The notes under the pieces were generated by a model that was given only the letters and a program-made list of their open reading frames with translations, did not search any database and was not told the origin of the DNA. 64,000 nucleotides of DNA from NCBI GenBank assembly GCA_026874595.1, contig CM049309.1, forward strand, positions 67,934,926-67,998,925, read 5' to 3'. This stretch comes from Sipunculus nudus. Taxonomy: Eukaryota; Annelida; Sipuncula; Golfingiida; Sipunculidae. A program made the position numbers and the translations under genes. Below, piece by piece: positions 24,803 through 37,640 of the stretch. Each line of letters opens with the position of its first letter. The stretch's first letter is position 1.

Positions 24803-25516
24803 CTAGAATACGGGTAGTCGACAAGCGACTACGTGTATCCGCCGAAATCAGAGTGGAATGTGTGAAGAAATGCATGGATTAAGTGGCAAGGGGAAATAGA
24901 GTGAGGTGTGTTGCATAATAGCATGGATGTCTACAGGCGAAATGTGTATGTAGGTTGCGCCACCTACAACAAAATCCAGAAAGCTGTCCGAGTTGTATAC
25001 ATATGCAAAATTTTAGGCAGATAGGTCAAACCACTACTTGTTTATGAGTGATTTTATCCCACAACAAACAAACAGAAAGACGCTGTGCAAAAATGGTGAC
25101 AGGTGGCGCCACCAATCTTGTGTATGATTAAGAGCTATGTGAGATCTATACACAATTACACATGCAAAATATCAGGGGAATATGTCAAAACAGTCCTGAG
25201 ATTTAAGCCTGAATGTCTGAAGCGTAAACATAAATGTAGGTGGCGCCACCTGCCACAAACTCGAGAAAACTATCCAAGATGTATAAACATGCAAAATTTT
25301 GGCCCAATCGGTCAAACGGTTCCCGAGATATGAGCTTGGATGATGAAAGAAAAGGTAAATGAGGGCGCAGCAGTTCACATGTGACCCGATCATAATCCCT
25401 AATTTAAAAAAAATCCGCCCAGTGGTTACGGAGGAATTCTCCGGAAACATATGCGGCGGCGGCGGCGGCGTCCGACTGAAAACATAGTATCCGCAAAACT
25501 CTGTTTTGGCGGATAC
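24803..25516 (-). mobile_element. Helentron-like element, family B, copy 1 (inverted)
   Basis: On the minus strand it begins GTATCCGCC and ends GGCGGATAC, the hairpin GTAGTCG-CTTGT-CGACTAC and CCGTATTCTAG. A GCC trinucleotide run (25451-25470) and GGTGGCGCCACC palindromes are present. It has about 1.5 tandem units compared with the longer copies, so it is a short variant. The 3' flank is TT in its own orientation. Confidence 0.75.
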
Positions 25517-26633
25517 GATTACAATCATATAATATAACGATTTTATTTACCATTGCAGGATCAGTGCTTTATAGATCAAACCAAAATATGATTCCAGAGA
25601 AGATTTCCATATATACACATACAGGGATCGTAATACTTTGAATGTTTCATCTTTCCAACGGAAAATCAATAATACAGGTTTGCTCTCCGCAGAAAAAAAA
25701 TTGCCTTTCCGCTAGAGATGCATCCTTCCATGATCTAACTTCAGACACACTTCGCTAAGTGTATTCCTGATTCTGCTATCTTATATCCCATCCTACATGC
25801 ACACTTGCACGCAAAAATAACTGAATATTTGTAAAAGTAACACTGCATATTATACCAGAAACACGACTGTGCAAAGCAGGAAAATACAGGTGATGAGGGC
25901 CTATACATACTGGAAAGTATAAGAAATTATATACCATGTTTATAGGAAAATGTAAGAAATATATAGGGAGTCGGTGGAACACCACCTGTAAATGATTGCG
26001 TTTTGTGTCATATGTGTTAGGCCTACTACTTTTCAGCTACTAATATGGAAAACATATAGGTGTTCCCCTTTCACACGGTATGGAACAAAATGAAAATTGC
26101 CTTTCTGTGCACGTGTTTGCCTGTCTGAGACGGACTGGAAGGCGTAATTACGACCCCTAACATATGCATTTACATGAAAACACAGGTTAAAAGTTTGTGT
26201 AAAGGTTAGTCATTCATAATTGGACCACTGACGCTATACCAGTGGGTCTAAGAAATGTTATCAGTCGAAATAAACGGATTAGCATCAGGTAGGTCCCCTC
26301 ATAAAATCAGTAAGTTCTGCTTGTTCTATTTGCATGTTTCGATGGAAAATGAATGATATATTCTTAAATAATGTAGAAACCAGGAACGTGCACTTAGTGC
26401 CTTACGCATACACTATAACTGATTACAGACAGTACACTTAACATTTTTGTTTCGGGGACACTTGGGAAAACCGAGTACTTCAGATGGCATTTCCGATCTT
26501 TGAAAACTATATGTATGTTCTTACATTTGTCTTATATAACCATTAATGCAACATGGCAAACTGGAAAAACACTGTGTATTTACGGTATATGGTTCTTATT
26601 AGGATATTTACGGTTTTTCGTTCTTATTCACAG
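25517..26633. other. Intron, nothing recognised
   Basis: AT-rich sequence between family B copy 1 and the GLPPQFSF exon. Confidence 0.5.
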
Positions 26634-26859
26634 GGCCATGTTTCCGTATGGCCTCCCGCCTCAGTTCTCCTTCGTCTCAACCTTCCGCTTGGTGAGCAGT
26701 CGCGCCCGCCGCGCCACCTGGGATCTCATGAGGATTGAAGGTTACCATGGGCAACCGCAGGTCGGAATCCGATTGGTCGGCACAACAAAGGTGGTGCAAC
26801 TTTACCTCCCAAACATGTCAGGACAAGCGCAGTTTTATTCATTCGGCAGGGTTAAATCG
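26634..26859 (+). CDS. Collagen exon (NC4/TSPN-like domain, middle)
   Basis: 226 bp between TTATTCACAG and GTAAGT; one base completes a Thr codon, then 75 codons, ending in phase 0. Key blocks are MFPYGLPPQFSFVSTFRLV, ATWDLMRIEG, QPQVGIRLVG and TKVVQLYLPN. These align with LYPSGLPEEYSFLTTFRM, WNIWQIQDS and QVGIKINGQ in collagen IX alpha-1. GLPxxFSFxxTFR is the usual TSPN/LamG signature. It is GC-richer than the surrounding intron. The preceding intron is nearly 7 kb and holds two transposon insertions. Confidence 0.92.
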
Positions 26860-28754
26860 GTAAGTTATGGGCAATCGTTACCCCTGCACTAAATATACTA
26901 AAATGTCTAGAACATGGAAACGTCTTCGTCCGCCACCGGAGCCTTTTAAAAGGCAAAATTTAATCCCAGGTGAGCGACCCCTGGTGGAGATTCGTGCTGG
27001 AATGGCCAATGGCGGGAACGAAACTGACTTCGTTCACCTCTGAACTCCCAAAAAAGTTTCTGAAATGACGAAACCTTGCTGAAAAGAAACAACCATCTTT
27101 ATAATCTTCATATAACGATACAATTTCTCGTCTAAAATCCAATATTTTTATCCTTACTTTAGCGTTTCAGCCAACAACCCTTCTCTCTAACGATGTGATT
27201 GTATATATATATTTGGGTTTCATTTTAATATGGTTAATTGCGTGAATTCTCCATGAAATACGAATGGAACAAAAGTGAATATTAATAACCTCCCACAATC
27301 TAAAAAAAAAAAAATGATGGTCTGAGTTCTGTATCTTCAGTTTGTAACTGTTTTCATTGGAGCAAGTGAACTTGAAATTGCACAACATGGTATGGAGCAG
27401 ATGTGCAAAAAGATAAAGAAGTTCCCAAAAAGAAGATACAGAAAGATCATCATGGTTACTGGATTAACACCAGACCATGTTATGTTGTGAACATAGACAC
27501 ACACACACACACACATAAATGGGAATGCATGCATACCCCTCAACCAATAAAGAATATTGAACAACTTGGCCTACTCCCTTTTGCCTCTGGACTACCTTTT
27601 CGCCTTGTGGGCTGGTGTTACCTTTCAGCCCAACTGGCCCCACAAACCCGGGCAGACTCCGTGACCCTCTCTCACGGACAACTACTTGGGACCCTAGTGT
27701 TCCCTGGCAGCAATAAATTACAGGTTTATGACAAGAAAATACTAGTGTTAATACAATAAATCAACGAATGAGTTTAGCATGTTTTTTAGTGAGACCATTC
27801 GAATTCTCGACGTTTTTCAATAAAAATGTTTCATTGTAAGAAAAAACTAAACCAATAATTAAAACGGAATCTGCAGGAAACAAGAGTCTTTAAATATTCA
27901 TTATTCTACATTTATCTTCTTCCTGGTTAAATATAAAATGTCACAGGCCATTATTGTAACTTGTATGCGACATTATAGATGGGGAATAGATAACTGACGT
28001 GCGGAATGTGTGAAAAGGGCAAAAAAGGGAGGAAGTTGAAAAACAATAAACAGAATTCCACTCAGTTACAGCATGTTGATTAGTTTATTATAACCACATG
28101 TGACATGCAACAAATAAGGTGTATGCAAAAAAAATAGTCATTGCCACACAAAGTCAATCATTACCAGGCAAAGCTTGCTATGAATTGAATTTACCTTGAG
28201 GCTGTTGAGATGTTTTACACAACCTGCAAACATACAGAGTACAGTTCCTATGACAATGTAGGCTGGTTTGTAGCAACATTATGCTGACATATTGGCTTAT
28301 AGGTGTTGTCATGGAATCTCAATAATCATGTTTATACAACAAACTCATGATAAGTTGTTTCACAAGAAGTCTGTGGCACACTTGATATTTTATGAAACTC
28401 TTCGCAGCCAAGATGTAAATTTACAATCTTGGATATGTATATTTGTGAAATTCTTTATGCAAGCCAGTTTTGTATTGAAATCATCAGGTTCAACTACAAC
28501 ACAAGCCTCCTAGGTTTTTAAAATTGTTCATAATTATTATCACCCATATCCTATAGACATCATAGTTAATTAACCATTCAGGTTTTTTATCTGATGTCTC
28601 ATGTTCAACAAATATGGGTATTTGGATACACTCATGTAGGTGACTACAGTACATCCAAGTTTACTCTAAATATGTAAGTAGCATAACTTTTCTATCTTGT
28701 TTTAAGTTGCAACTGGACAACCTCATATCACAAGGAATTGTGGAATTGTGTGTT
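26860..28754. other. Intron; a GC-richer patch at 27560-27710
   Basis: A (CA) run lies at 27497-27515. 27560-27710 is GC-rich and open on the plus strand (LPFASGLPFRLVG), slightly like the GLPPQFSF exon, but it has no acceptor in phase and the likeness stops there. Confidence 0.4.
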
Positions 28755-29511
28755 TAATATCCTTTACACTGTTTTACATGGATTGTACAAAAAGTTATTT
28801 TATGTAATCGAGCGACTCTGCATGGTTTTGGCAGTAATTTTCAGTAGTGTCTAGAGGTGGAAGAAACCAGAGAAAACTTCTGGCCTTTGAAAACCACCAG
28901 TCTATGACTGACCACTACAAGCACCCCAGATAGCCACACTGGGGATTGAACAATTCTTTGACCATGCAGCCTTGTTTGACTATAGGAGAACCATTTATGT
29001 TTTAGATCCTTCACACAATGTTTGTTTTACATGGATTGTACAAATAGTTATTTTAAGTAATCAAGGGACTCTGCCAGTTTGGGTAGTTATTTTCAGTAGT
29101 GTCTAGAGTTGGAAGAAACCAGAGAAAACTACATGCCTTTGAAAACCACCAGTCTTTGACCGACCACTACACTACAACCACCTCACATAGCCACACTGGG
29201 GATTGAACAATTCTTTGACGATGCAGCCTTGTTTGACTATAGGAGAACCATTTATGTTTTAGATCCTTCACATAATGTTTGTTTTACATGGATTGTACAA
29301 ATAGTTATTTTAAGTTATCTAGGGACTCCGCCAGTTTGGGTAGTAATTTTCAGTAGTGTCTAGAGGTAGAAGAAACCAGAGAAAACTACCGGCCTCAGAA
29401 AACCACCAGTCTTTGTCTGACCACTACACTACAACCACCTTATATAGCCACACTGGGGATTGAACAATTCTTTGACCATGCAGCCACGTTTGACTATAGG
29501 AGCACCATTTT

Positions 29512-31430
29512 TATGCCCCCTCCACAAAGTGGCCGGGGCATATAGTTTTACCCATGTCCTTCCTTCCGTCATTCCATCATTCCAAAATCAAACAGTTGTA
29601 AGGACTTTTTTCACAATGCCTGCAGATATTGGCCTGATTTTTTGTGTGTGGGCAGATAATGACCAGTTACAGGTCGAGTAAGCGTTTCGTCCCGGTTGAC
29701 CTACTTTTGACCATTTTACGGCTCGGCTCCTAAACTTAGAAAATTTCATGAACAATAGAAATTTTCATGAGAAATACATATGTACGGCCTTTTTTTCGCA
29801 ATGCCTGCAGATATTGGCCTGATTTTTGGTGTGTGGGCAGATAATGACCAGTTACAGATTGAGTTCGTGTTTCTTTCAGGTTGACATACTTTTGACCATT
29901 TTATGGCTCCTAAACCTAGAAAATATCATGAAAAAATAGAAATTTTCATGACAAATACACATGTACAGACTTTTTTTCACAATGCCTGCAGATATTGGCC
30001 TGATTTTTGGTGTGTTGGCAGATAATGACCAGTTACAGATTGAGTTCGCGTTTCGTTCTAGTTGACCTACTTTTGACCATTTTACGGCTCCTAAACTTTA
30101 AAAATTTAATGAAAAATAGAAATTTTCATGACAAATACACTTGTACATACTTTTTTTCGCAATGCCTGCAGATATTGGCCTGATTTTTGGTGTGTGGACA
30201 GATAATGACCAGTTATAGATCGAGTTCGCGTTTCGTCCCAGTTGACCTGCTTTTGACCGTTTTACGGCTCCTAAACTTTAAAAATTTAATGAAAAATAGA
30301 AATTTTCATGACAAATACACATGTACAGACTTTTTTTCGCAATGCCTGCAAATATTGGCCTGATTTTTGGTGTGTGGACAGATAATGACCAGTTATAGAT
30401 CGAGTTCGCGTTTCGTCCCAGTTGACCTACTTTTGACCGTTTTACTGCTCCTTAACTTAGAAAACTTCATGAAAAAATAGAAATTTTCATGACAAATACA
30501 CATGTACAGACTTTTTTTCACAGTGCCTGCAGATATTGGCCTGATTTTTGGTATGTTGGCAGATATAGACCAGTTACAGATTGAGTTCGCGTTTCCTCCC
30601 GGTTGACCTACTTTTGATTTTTTTTTACGGCTCCTAAACATAGAATATTTCAAGAAAAATATAAATTTTCATGACAAATGTACATGTACAGCCGTTTTAG
30701 CCCTCAGCTCATAGGCTGATGGGCTATTGTCGTCACCCAAGCTGTCCATCTGTCCGTCCATCTGTCTGTCCGTCCGGAGTCTGTCCATCCTGCGTCTGTT
30801 AACTTTTACGTTGTGAGCGGGATATATATATATATCTCTAAAAGGATTCACCGTTGCAATTTTATTTCATCAGTGAATATGTATATCGATAAAATCTCAG
30901 TCAAATTCGAAGATGGGTGACCTTGACCCATTTTTCTACATTTTAGAGCTGATTATACAAAAACACTCAAAAGCTTATATCTGTTATGAAACATGGTACA
31001 TACCTCTCCAATTTAAATTTATAACTGATTATCAGCTTTTGCTAATATCCTAGTTCGCAATGCAGTGCTTACGGATACTGGCCTAATGTTTGGTCTGTGG
31101 GCGCATAATGACCACTTACAGATCAAGTTTGTGTTTCTTCCCAGTTGACCTATTTTTGACCATATGACAGATCCTGAACATAGAAAATTTCATGAAAGTT
31201 TTATGAAAAATGCACATGTACATACTTTTTTTCACAATGCCTGCAGATACTGGCCTGATTTTAGGTGTGTTGCTTGATAATGACCCGTTAAAGATCGTGT
31301 TTGCATTTTGCCCTTGTTGACCTACTTTTGACCATACGATGCCTCCTGAACTCAAAAAATTTTACAAAATTTAACAAATGTTTCTTATTTGCCCCAGGCG
31401 GGGGCATTCGTGTCGTTCCGACACATCTAG
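29512..31430 (+). mobile_element. Helentron-like element, family C, with 180-bp internal tandem repeats
   Basis: Starts TATGCCCCC with a 5' hairpin (TATGCCCC...GGGGCATA), ends GGGGGCAT, hairpin GTGTCG-TTC-CGACAC, then ATCTAG before TTG. The inside is about eight copies of a 180-bp unit (AATGCCTGCAGATATTGG, TGACCTACTTTTGACC, AAATTTTCATGA), at 29612, 29797, 29978, 30158, 30338, 30519, 31056 and 31233. It sits inside a 255-bp tandem repeat and itself carries an insertion at 30699-31053. Non-autonomous; no protein seen. Confidence 0.8.
30699..31053 (+). mobile_element. Helentron-like element, family D, nested in family C
   Basis: Starts AGCCCTCAGC with a 5' hairpin (TAGCCCTCAGC / GCTGATGGGCTA), then a GTCCATCTGTCCGTC run, and ends ATATCCTAG before TTCGC. 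Removing it restores the host's 180-bp unit (CATGTACAG...TTCGCAATGC), and the junction is T|T. Its 3' hairpin is decayed. 355 bp, no coding capacity. Confidence 0.7.
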
Positions 31431-31855
31431 TTGTTTAAAGATTCTTTACATTATTTGTTATACATGGATCTAACAAATATAGTTATTTTATGTAATTTAG
31501 GGACTCTGCATGGTTTGGGTTGTAATTTTCAGTAGTGTCTAGAGATGGAAGAAACCAGAGAAAACTACCTGCCTTTGAAAACCAGTCTTTTACTGACCAC
31601 TACATCTGCCTCACATAGCTGGGGATTGAACCTGGGTTGCCAGCAGAGAGGGCTGAGCATTTTTACTGTGCATATTGATGACTTTGCCCATTGTATTTAT
31701 CTTGAATTTGATCCTGTCTCAGCATGCATTGTCCTTGGTCTTTTTTTTGCTGTTTTGGAAAGATTATATCCTGGGTTGATTTTAACACACTGAAAGTTAA
31801 ATATTTTATACCACCTAAAATGGAACTCTAACCAACCATGTATACACTTTTGCAG

Positions 31856-32023
31856 TTGTTTGACAAGAACTGGCACAAACTGCATGTCAGCGTTCAGTAC
31901 AACAAGGCGGAGCTGTACGTGGACTGTAAACCTACAGAAGTTGTGAATCTTCAGGAACGCAGGCGCATCGACACAGCTGGAAAAATTCTGATTGGGAGAG
32001 AACCAGATGGAGAGCCAATACCA
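31856..32023 (+). CDS. Collagen exon (NC4/TSPN-like domain, WHK and VDC blocks)
   Basis: 168 bp (56 codons), phase 0 at both ends, between CTTTTGCAG and GTAAGC. It encodes LFDKNWHKLHVSVQYNKAEL, YVDCKPTEVVNLQ, then a basic ERRRIDTAGKILIG and REPDGEPIP. The W-H-K motif and the V-D-C motif are the LamG/TSPN hallmarks found in all FACIT collagens, and the Cys is the second conserved one. The exon begins about 200 bp after a decayed tandem-repeat block ends. Confidence 0.93.
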
Positions 32024-33785
32024 GTAAGCTGGATTTTTTGTTAAATAATGATTTGGTGGCAGATGTTCAGGGTTTGATACTAACTTTTAAAAAGTAGAGA
32101 TAAAGTAACACCTAGTTTTTACTTGCCCTATACATGAAATTTTACTTGCCTGATAAAAGTCATTGATGACATATGATTGTTTTGCATGTTTAATTACAGT
32201 TTAGACAATAAACATGTGCAAATAATTGTTTGTTATTAGTACATATAGGTCATTTTAAAGATTAATTCAGTCCTTGCAAGAAATTTTCCAGCTAAAGATA
32301 GGTTTAGATTCAGGCTTTTGGATAAAATTCTATGTTGGGCGCCAGTTGGACAATTATTGGAGCCAATTTTTATGACCTTGTCACCATTTTCTTGAACATT
32401 TGCCATCCTCAGGCAAGCCCTTGTACAAAAATTTATCTTTAACTTTTTTTTTTAAACATGAATAAAATATGAGATATCATAAAATATGGTTGTAGATTTT
32501 TACAAATGCAAAGCTTACTATGCCACCATTAATTAAACACTGTGCCTTACAAGTTAACTCATTTTGGTAAGTAAGAAATATAATTTTTGACACACTATAA
32601 AGTCTAGATATTCTTTCCTCCAACTTGAAAAAACACGTACTTAATCAGCTGGTGTCAGTTATCAGAGGTAAAATGTCAGCATATTGTTGCGTGTGGAAAA
32701 TACATGCACATGCACACATGAACCATGGAATAAGCATCACACATGGTAATCTAAATTATGAGGGAAAGATTTCAGTTCTTTTGCTTGGAGCTAAACAGAC
32801 TTGTATTACTTAAATAACATTACTTAACATACTCTTATTAACTTTGTTGTGATTATAAAAATCATTTCTTTCATATCTGATTTTACTTTAGCACAGTCTG
32901 TCCAAGCCTGTGTATATATGCATTCCATTACTGGTATATTCAGAAAATCTCTCACACAGGCTTACATGTAGATCTTAGCAAAGACTTGTGGAAAGAAAAA
33001 GATAATGTGATTTTGTACTCTTATGTCATGTTACATAAAAGTACTACTTTCAGAGATGTAAGGGCAATAACCTTCATTAGATGAATTGCTAAAATGAAAG
33101 AAATCAAAACTTGGGGAAGCCATCATAAATCGCAATTACCCAGCAGTGTTATTCAGGCAGATGGAAAATTTTAGAGTCCTGTACAGTGTTAAGCCGAGAT
33201 ATAATTCTTTGTAGCATCATCACAACACAATATGTGATATAACTGTAGTAAGTATCATCTGGTGTCAATTTCCTTGGCGACAAAACTTACTGACTTTTTT
33301 AATATTTTACCAACGGTTGCTGTGCCTAATGAATTTATCTTGTCACTTGGTAATTGCTTTTGATATTTCCTTGTATCATGCATCCCATGTGGAATGTATA
33401 GCTTGAGGCCAGATTTTGTATTTTTGGTTTACAAACCCTCCTATTTCCAATTTCCACAAATTAAAAAAAATTAATTTTAGAGTTTATTTATTTTTAAATC
33501 AGCTGGTTACAATTAACTGCATATAGAACACACCCATGTAATGAAAAGTGATCTTACAGCTGGCTTCAGGGTGATTAAGCAGTATAGATAAAATAACTGG
33601 TTTCCTGTATCATTCTGTCAGGAATATATATATTTTTACCTGTAGGCTATGTAGTCATTTAGCAAATCCCTGTAGTAAATCCCTACACATTTTACTATTC
33701 CTGGCTTAAGATTTAAGTATTAAGACCCATGGGTCTCTTGTTCAAGCGTTGTCATTTCAAATATACATTTTGTTTCCCATTTTTT
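32024..33785. other. Intron, nothing recognised
   Basis: AT-rich, single-copy-looking DNA. Confidence 0.5.
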
Positions 33786-36700
33786 AGCTCAGCTGACTGT
33801 TAGTCAACTGAGGTATAGGAATGGCGCTTTGTCCGTCGTCTGTCTGGCTGTCCGTTAGCAGGGCACAAATCGTAACTGCTGGCCCTAGAAACTTCTAAGT
33901 GAACATCAAGGGAGGTAAATAAAAAATCTCCTTTGAAACTTGAATTTAAGTCACTGAGACCTATATCCTCTGAGCAATTGGGCCTGAAAGTACCCCCCAG
34001 AATAAATAAAAATTTGATACCAAACCTCCAATATCTTGATGATTAATGGATAGATTGTTATGAATCTTGCCTTGAATATTGACCAATACTAGTTTGTATG
34101 TTCCCAAAAAGTGGTGGCGCCACCTGTATTTTTTGTTATTTAACGAATATTTGTATCCGCCAAAACGAAGTTTTGCGGATACTATGTTTTTGACCGGGTT
34201 CCGCCGCCGCTGCCGCCGCCGCCGCCGCGTTCGTTTCCGGAGAACTCCTCTGAGACTACTAGACAGATTTTTCCGAAACTTACACAAATTATCGGGTCAC
34301 ATGTGAACTGGTGCCTAACCAAGTGACCTTGACCTCTGACCTTTCGTCTCTGCCCAGCGTCCGTTTGTGCGTCTGTTTACACACATAAACCCATATATCT
34401 CGGGAACCGTTTGACCGATCCGGAAAATTTTTTTACACAAATGTAGCCCTGGGATAGCTTTATAACATACACAACAAAAGGTGGCGCCACCTGCAACCAT
34501 GTTTGCACAGTGTCCATCTGTTCATCTGCCTGGGGTTAAAATCACTCATATCTCTGCAGTGGTTTGACTAATTCACCTAAAATTTGGCATGCATATACAT
34601 CCTAGATAGCTTTCTCAATTTTATGACAGGTGGCGCCACCTACATTCACGTTAACGCTCCACACATAAACCCATATATCTCGGGAACCGTTTGACCGATC
34701 CGGAAAAATTTTTTACACAAATGTAGCCCTGGGATAGCTTTATAACATACACAACAAAAGGTGGCGCCACCTGCAACCATGTTTGCGCGGTGTCCATTTG
34801 TTCATCTGCCTGGGGTTAAAATCACTCATATCTCTGCAGTGGTTTGACTAATTCACCTAAATATCGGCATGCATATACATCCTAGATAGCTTTCTTGATT
34901 TTATGACAGGTGGCGCCACCTACATTCACGTTAACGCTCCACACATAAACCCATATATCTCGGGAACCGTTTGACCGATCCGGAAAAAAATTGTACACAA
35001 ATGTAGCCCTGGGATAGCTTTATAACATACACAACAAAAGATGGCGCCACCTGCAACCATGTTTGCACAGTGTCCATTTGTTCATCTGCCTGGGGTTAAA
35101 ATCACTCATATCTCTGCAATGGTTTGACTAATTCACCTAAAATTCGGCATGCGTATACATCCTAGATAGCTTCCTTGATTTTATGACAGGTGGCGCCACC
35201 TACATTCATGTTAACGCTGCAGACATCCAAGCTCATATCTCAGGAACCGTTTGACCGATCCGGAAAAAAATTGTACACAAATGTAGCCCTGGGATAGCTT
35301 TATAACATACACAACAAAAGGTGGCGCCACCTGCAACCATGTTTGCACAGCGTCCATCTGTTTGTCTGCTGTGGGATAAAATCACTCATATCTCTGCAGT
35401 GGTTTGACTTTTCCACTTGAAATTTTGCATGTGTATATATCTTGGATAGTTTCTCGTTCAAATAACAGGTGGCGCCACCTACAATCATGTTTATGTGGCA
35501 GAGATCCAATACTAATATTTTACATATGTAACTCTATATCCCCTTGCCACTCAATCCATGCCTCACTTCACCCGTCCTTCTCTGATTTTGGCGGATACAC
35601 GTAGTCGCTTGTCGACTACCCGTATTCTAGTTTTCTATTTTTTTTACTATAAAATGACAACAAACATGTCAGTTTCTCAGCTGTGATAACATCTAATTTC
35701 CCAAACCTGGTTTGTTTATTAATCACAAGTGGATGCCATATAGTAATCACCCTCTCTGTCTGTCTGTTTGTCTAGCTGTCTGTCTGTCCATCCGTCCATC
35801 CACACAGATTTGTTTCCAGATGATAACTCCAGGTTGTATTGACACATGGATTTCAAACTTGACTTACATATGGTCCACCACTAAAACAAGAACCTATATG
35901 ATTTTGGGTTCACAGGATCAAAGGTCATGGTCACAGGACTCACTTATTTAAAAAGATTATGGCTGCCAAGCTTTTCATCCAAAACTTTCCATCTTGCGCA
36001 TTTAGCTGACTTGCCAGTATGGGGAGAGCATAAATAAATTTTGGGTCACAAGGTCAAAGGTCAAGGTCACAGGGGCCATCTGTTCACAAATTAGTTTCCA
36101 GATGGTAACTCCAGTTTAGTTTGACATATTGGTTTAAAACTCAACTTATTTATGCCTCACCACTAAAGTAAGAACCTTGTCAATTGTGGGGTCCAACAGT
36201 CAAAGGTCAGGGTCACAGGACCCATTTATTTAAAAAGAATGCATTTGAAGCCAAACTTTTCATTCCAAACCTGCCATCTTCAAGTTATTGCTGACCTGCC
36301 AATAGGAGAAGATTCTGTTCAATTTTGTGGTCATAGGGTCAAAGGTCAAGGTCACAGGGCTCATCCATTCACAAATTAGTTTATGGATGATAATTCTGCT
36401 TTGGATAGACAGATTAGCTTCAAACTTGATTAAATAATGACCCACCAGTGAAGTAAATTCATTTTGATTTTCAGGGTCCAGAGATCAAAGTTGAAGGTCA
36501 CAGGAGCCACATCTTAAAAAGATTGTGGATGCTCTGTTAATCAAACTTTTCATCTCGAACTTTCAATCTTTCACACATGGCTTACTTACCCAAAGTGAGG
36601 ATATCTGTAGATTTTGAGGTTACCTGGTCAGAGGTCAAGGTCACTTTTTAAAGATTGATACAATAATCTTAATGCTGCAAGTTCAAGGATAATAAGTTCT

Positions 36701-36803
36701 AAGAATTTTGTCACAAGGTCCCAAGACTGTCATTCTTAAAAATTTCTTTTAAAATGTCCTTATAGACAAATTTAGTTGAGCTTCAAGAACAACGGGTCCC
36801 TAG
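33786..36803 (+). mobile_element. Helentron-like element, family A, copy 2 (host of a nested copy)
   Basis: Starts AGCTCAGCTGACTG after TTTTTT and ends AGTTGAGCTTC...GGGTCCCTAG before TTATT. It is collinear with copy 1 at 21610-23212, apart from a family B insertion at 34153-35630. The 3' part repeats AACTTTCCATCTT...GGTCAAAGGTCA units. Both copies have the same internal order, so they derive from one master. The 3' hairpin (ACCC/GGGT) is decayed here. Confidence 0.78.
34153..35630 (+). mobile_element. Helentron-like element, family B, copy 2, nested in family A
   Basis: Starts GTATCCGCC, a 5' hairpin (GTATCCGC...GCGGATAC), a CCG run, then 280-bp tandem units, and ends GGCGGATAC, GTAGTCG-CTTGT-CGACTAC, CCGTATTCTAG. 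Units start at 34382, 34662, 34942 and about 35222, each a dimer of two half-units, each half with a GGTGGCGCCACC palindrome. The same place in the uninterrupted family A copy (about 21997) has no insert, so the borders are known. 1478 bp, non-coding. Confidence 0.85.
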
Positions 36804-37640
36804 TTATTGTCAGTTCTCAAAAAAACTGTAAAAATGTACATAAACATGACAGCAACCACCATGCTACAGTGACCCCTTTAATTTGTATTTTTTGCTTGAA
36901 AACAAGGTTACAGTTATGTTATTCAGTTGTAATAAACTTTATTGAAAGATCAAACAGCAAATGTGTAAAACTTGAAAACTTTGTTTTATGCAGTTTCACG
37001 TTGAAAAAATGTTTACAAGTTCAGGTTGAAACAACTGGTTTAAATAGTCTGTTCCAAGACAAAAACATTAACATGTATTGTTTGGAACAAAAAAAATACA
37101 AAGTGGAAGTTGTAAAGCAGTGCTTTTCAGGGACATGTGTGGACACTGCACAATCTGTCACATCAGGTTGACAGGTCTTCTCTCACCCGGTCCTTAACAC
37201 CAGATAGTGTTCCTCTTGTTATCATACATTCAAAGCAATACTGACAGGCTACACCAGTAACATCTTGAGAGAGAGAAATAGGCCACATAAGAATTTTTTT
37301 TGGTTATCCTAGTTTTCTGTCTGGGCACCTTCAGCAGAAATCTTGGGCATGGGTCGAACATACAGGGTTAGAATCAAGGGAAAATCATTAAAAAGTCATT
37401 AAATAAGAAGAAATGTTAAAATATTTTAAAACTTACACATTTCACTGTTAGAATATACTTCAGGAACCATCAGGACTACTTCTCAAAATATTATCCACTC
37501 ATGGCCAACTACACTCTTGGGAATGTCAGAGATTTTTCTGATAATTGTGTTTTTATAATTGTTTTATTGGGAATAAAGCATGGGTAACTTTTATAAGCTT
37601 CTGTATTGTACACTATTGATAACAACTATACTATACCATT

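Larger units (their letters stand above)
28755..31650 (+). repeat. 255-bp tandem repeat, four units, split by an insertion
   Basis: The motif TTTCAGTAGTGTCTAGAG recurs at about 28840, 29092, 29349 and 31528. Each unit has AGAAACCAGAGAAAACT, AAAACCACCAGTCT, ACTGACCACTAC and CACTGGGGATTGAAC. The fourth unit is in register once the 1919-bp element at 29512-31430 is removed (about 260 bp spacing). The wording (AACCAGAGAAAAC... GGGATTGAACC) is like a dispersed repeat I know from many marine invertebrates. Confidence 0.85.

Noticed and set aside
25451-25470. CGG/CCG trinucleotide repeats as a stand-alone unstable locus (also 34201-34230 and 61721-61740)
   Set aside because: They are a fixed part of the family B 5' region, present in most copies.
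27560-27710. Alternative copy of the GLPPQFSF exon
   Set aside because: Similarity is limited to a few residues and there are no in-phase splice sites.
36776-37171. 131-codon frame
   Set aside because: It starts inside the end of a family A element and has no family signature; chance frame most likely.
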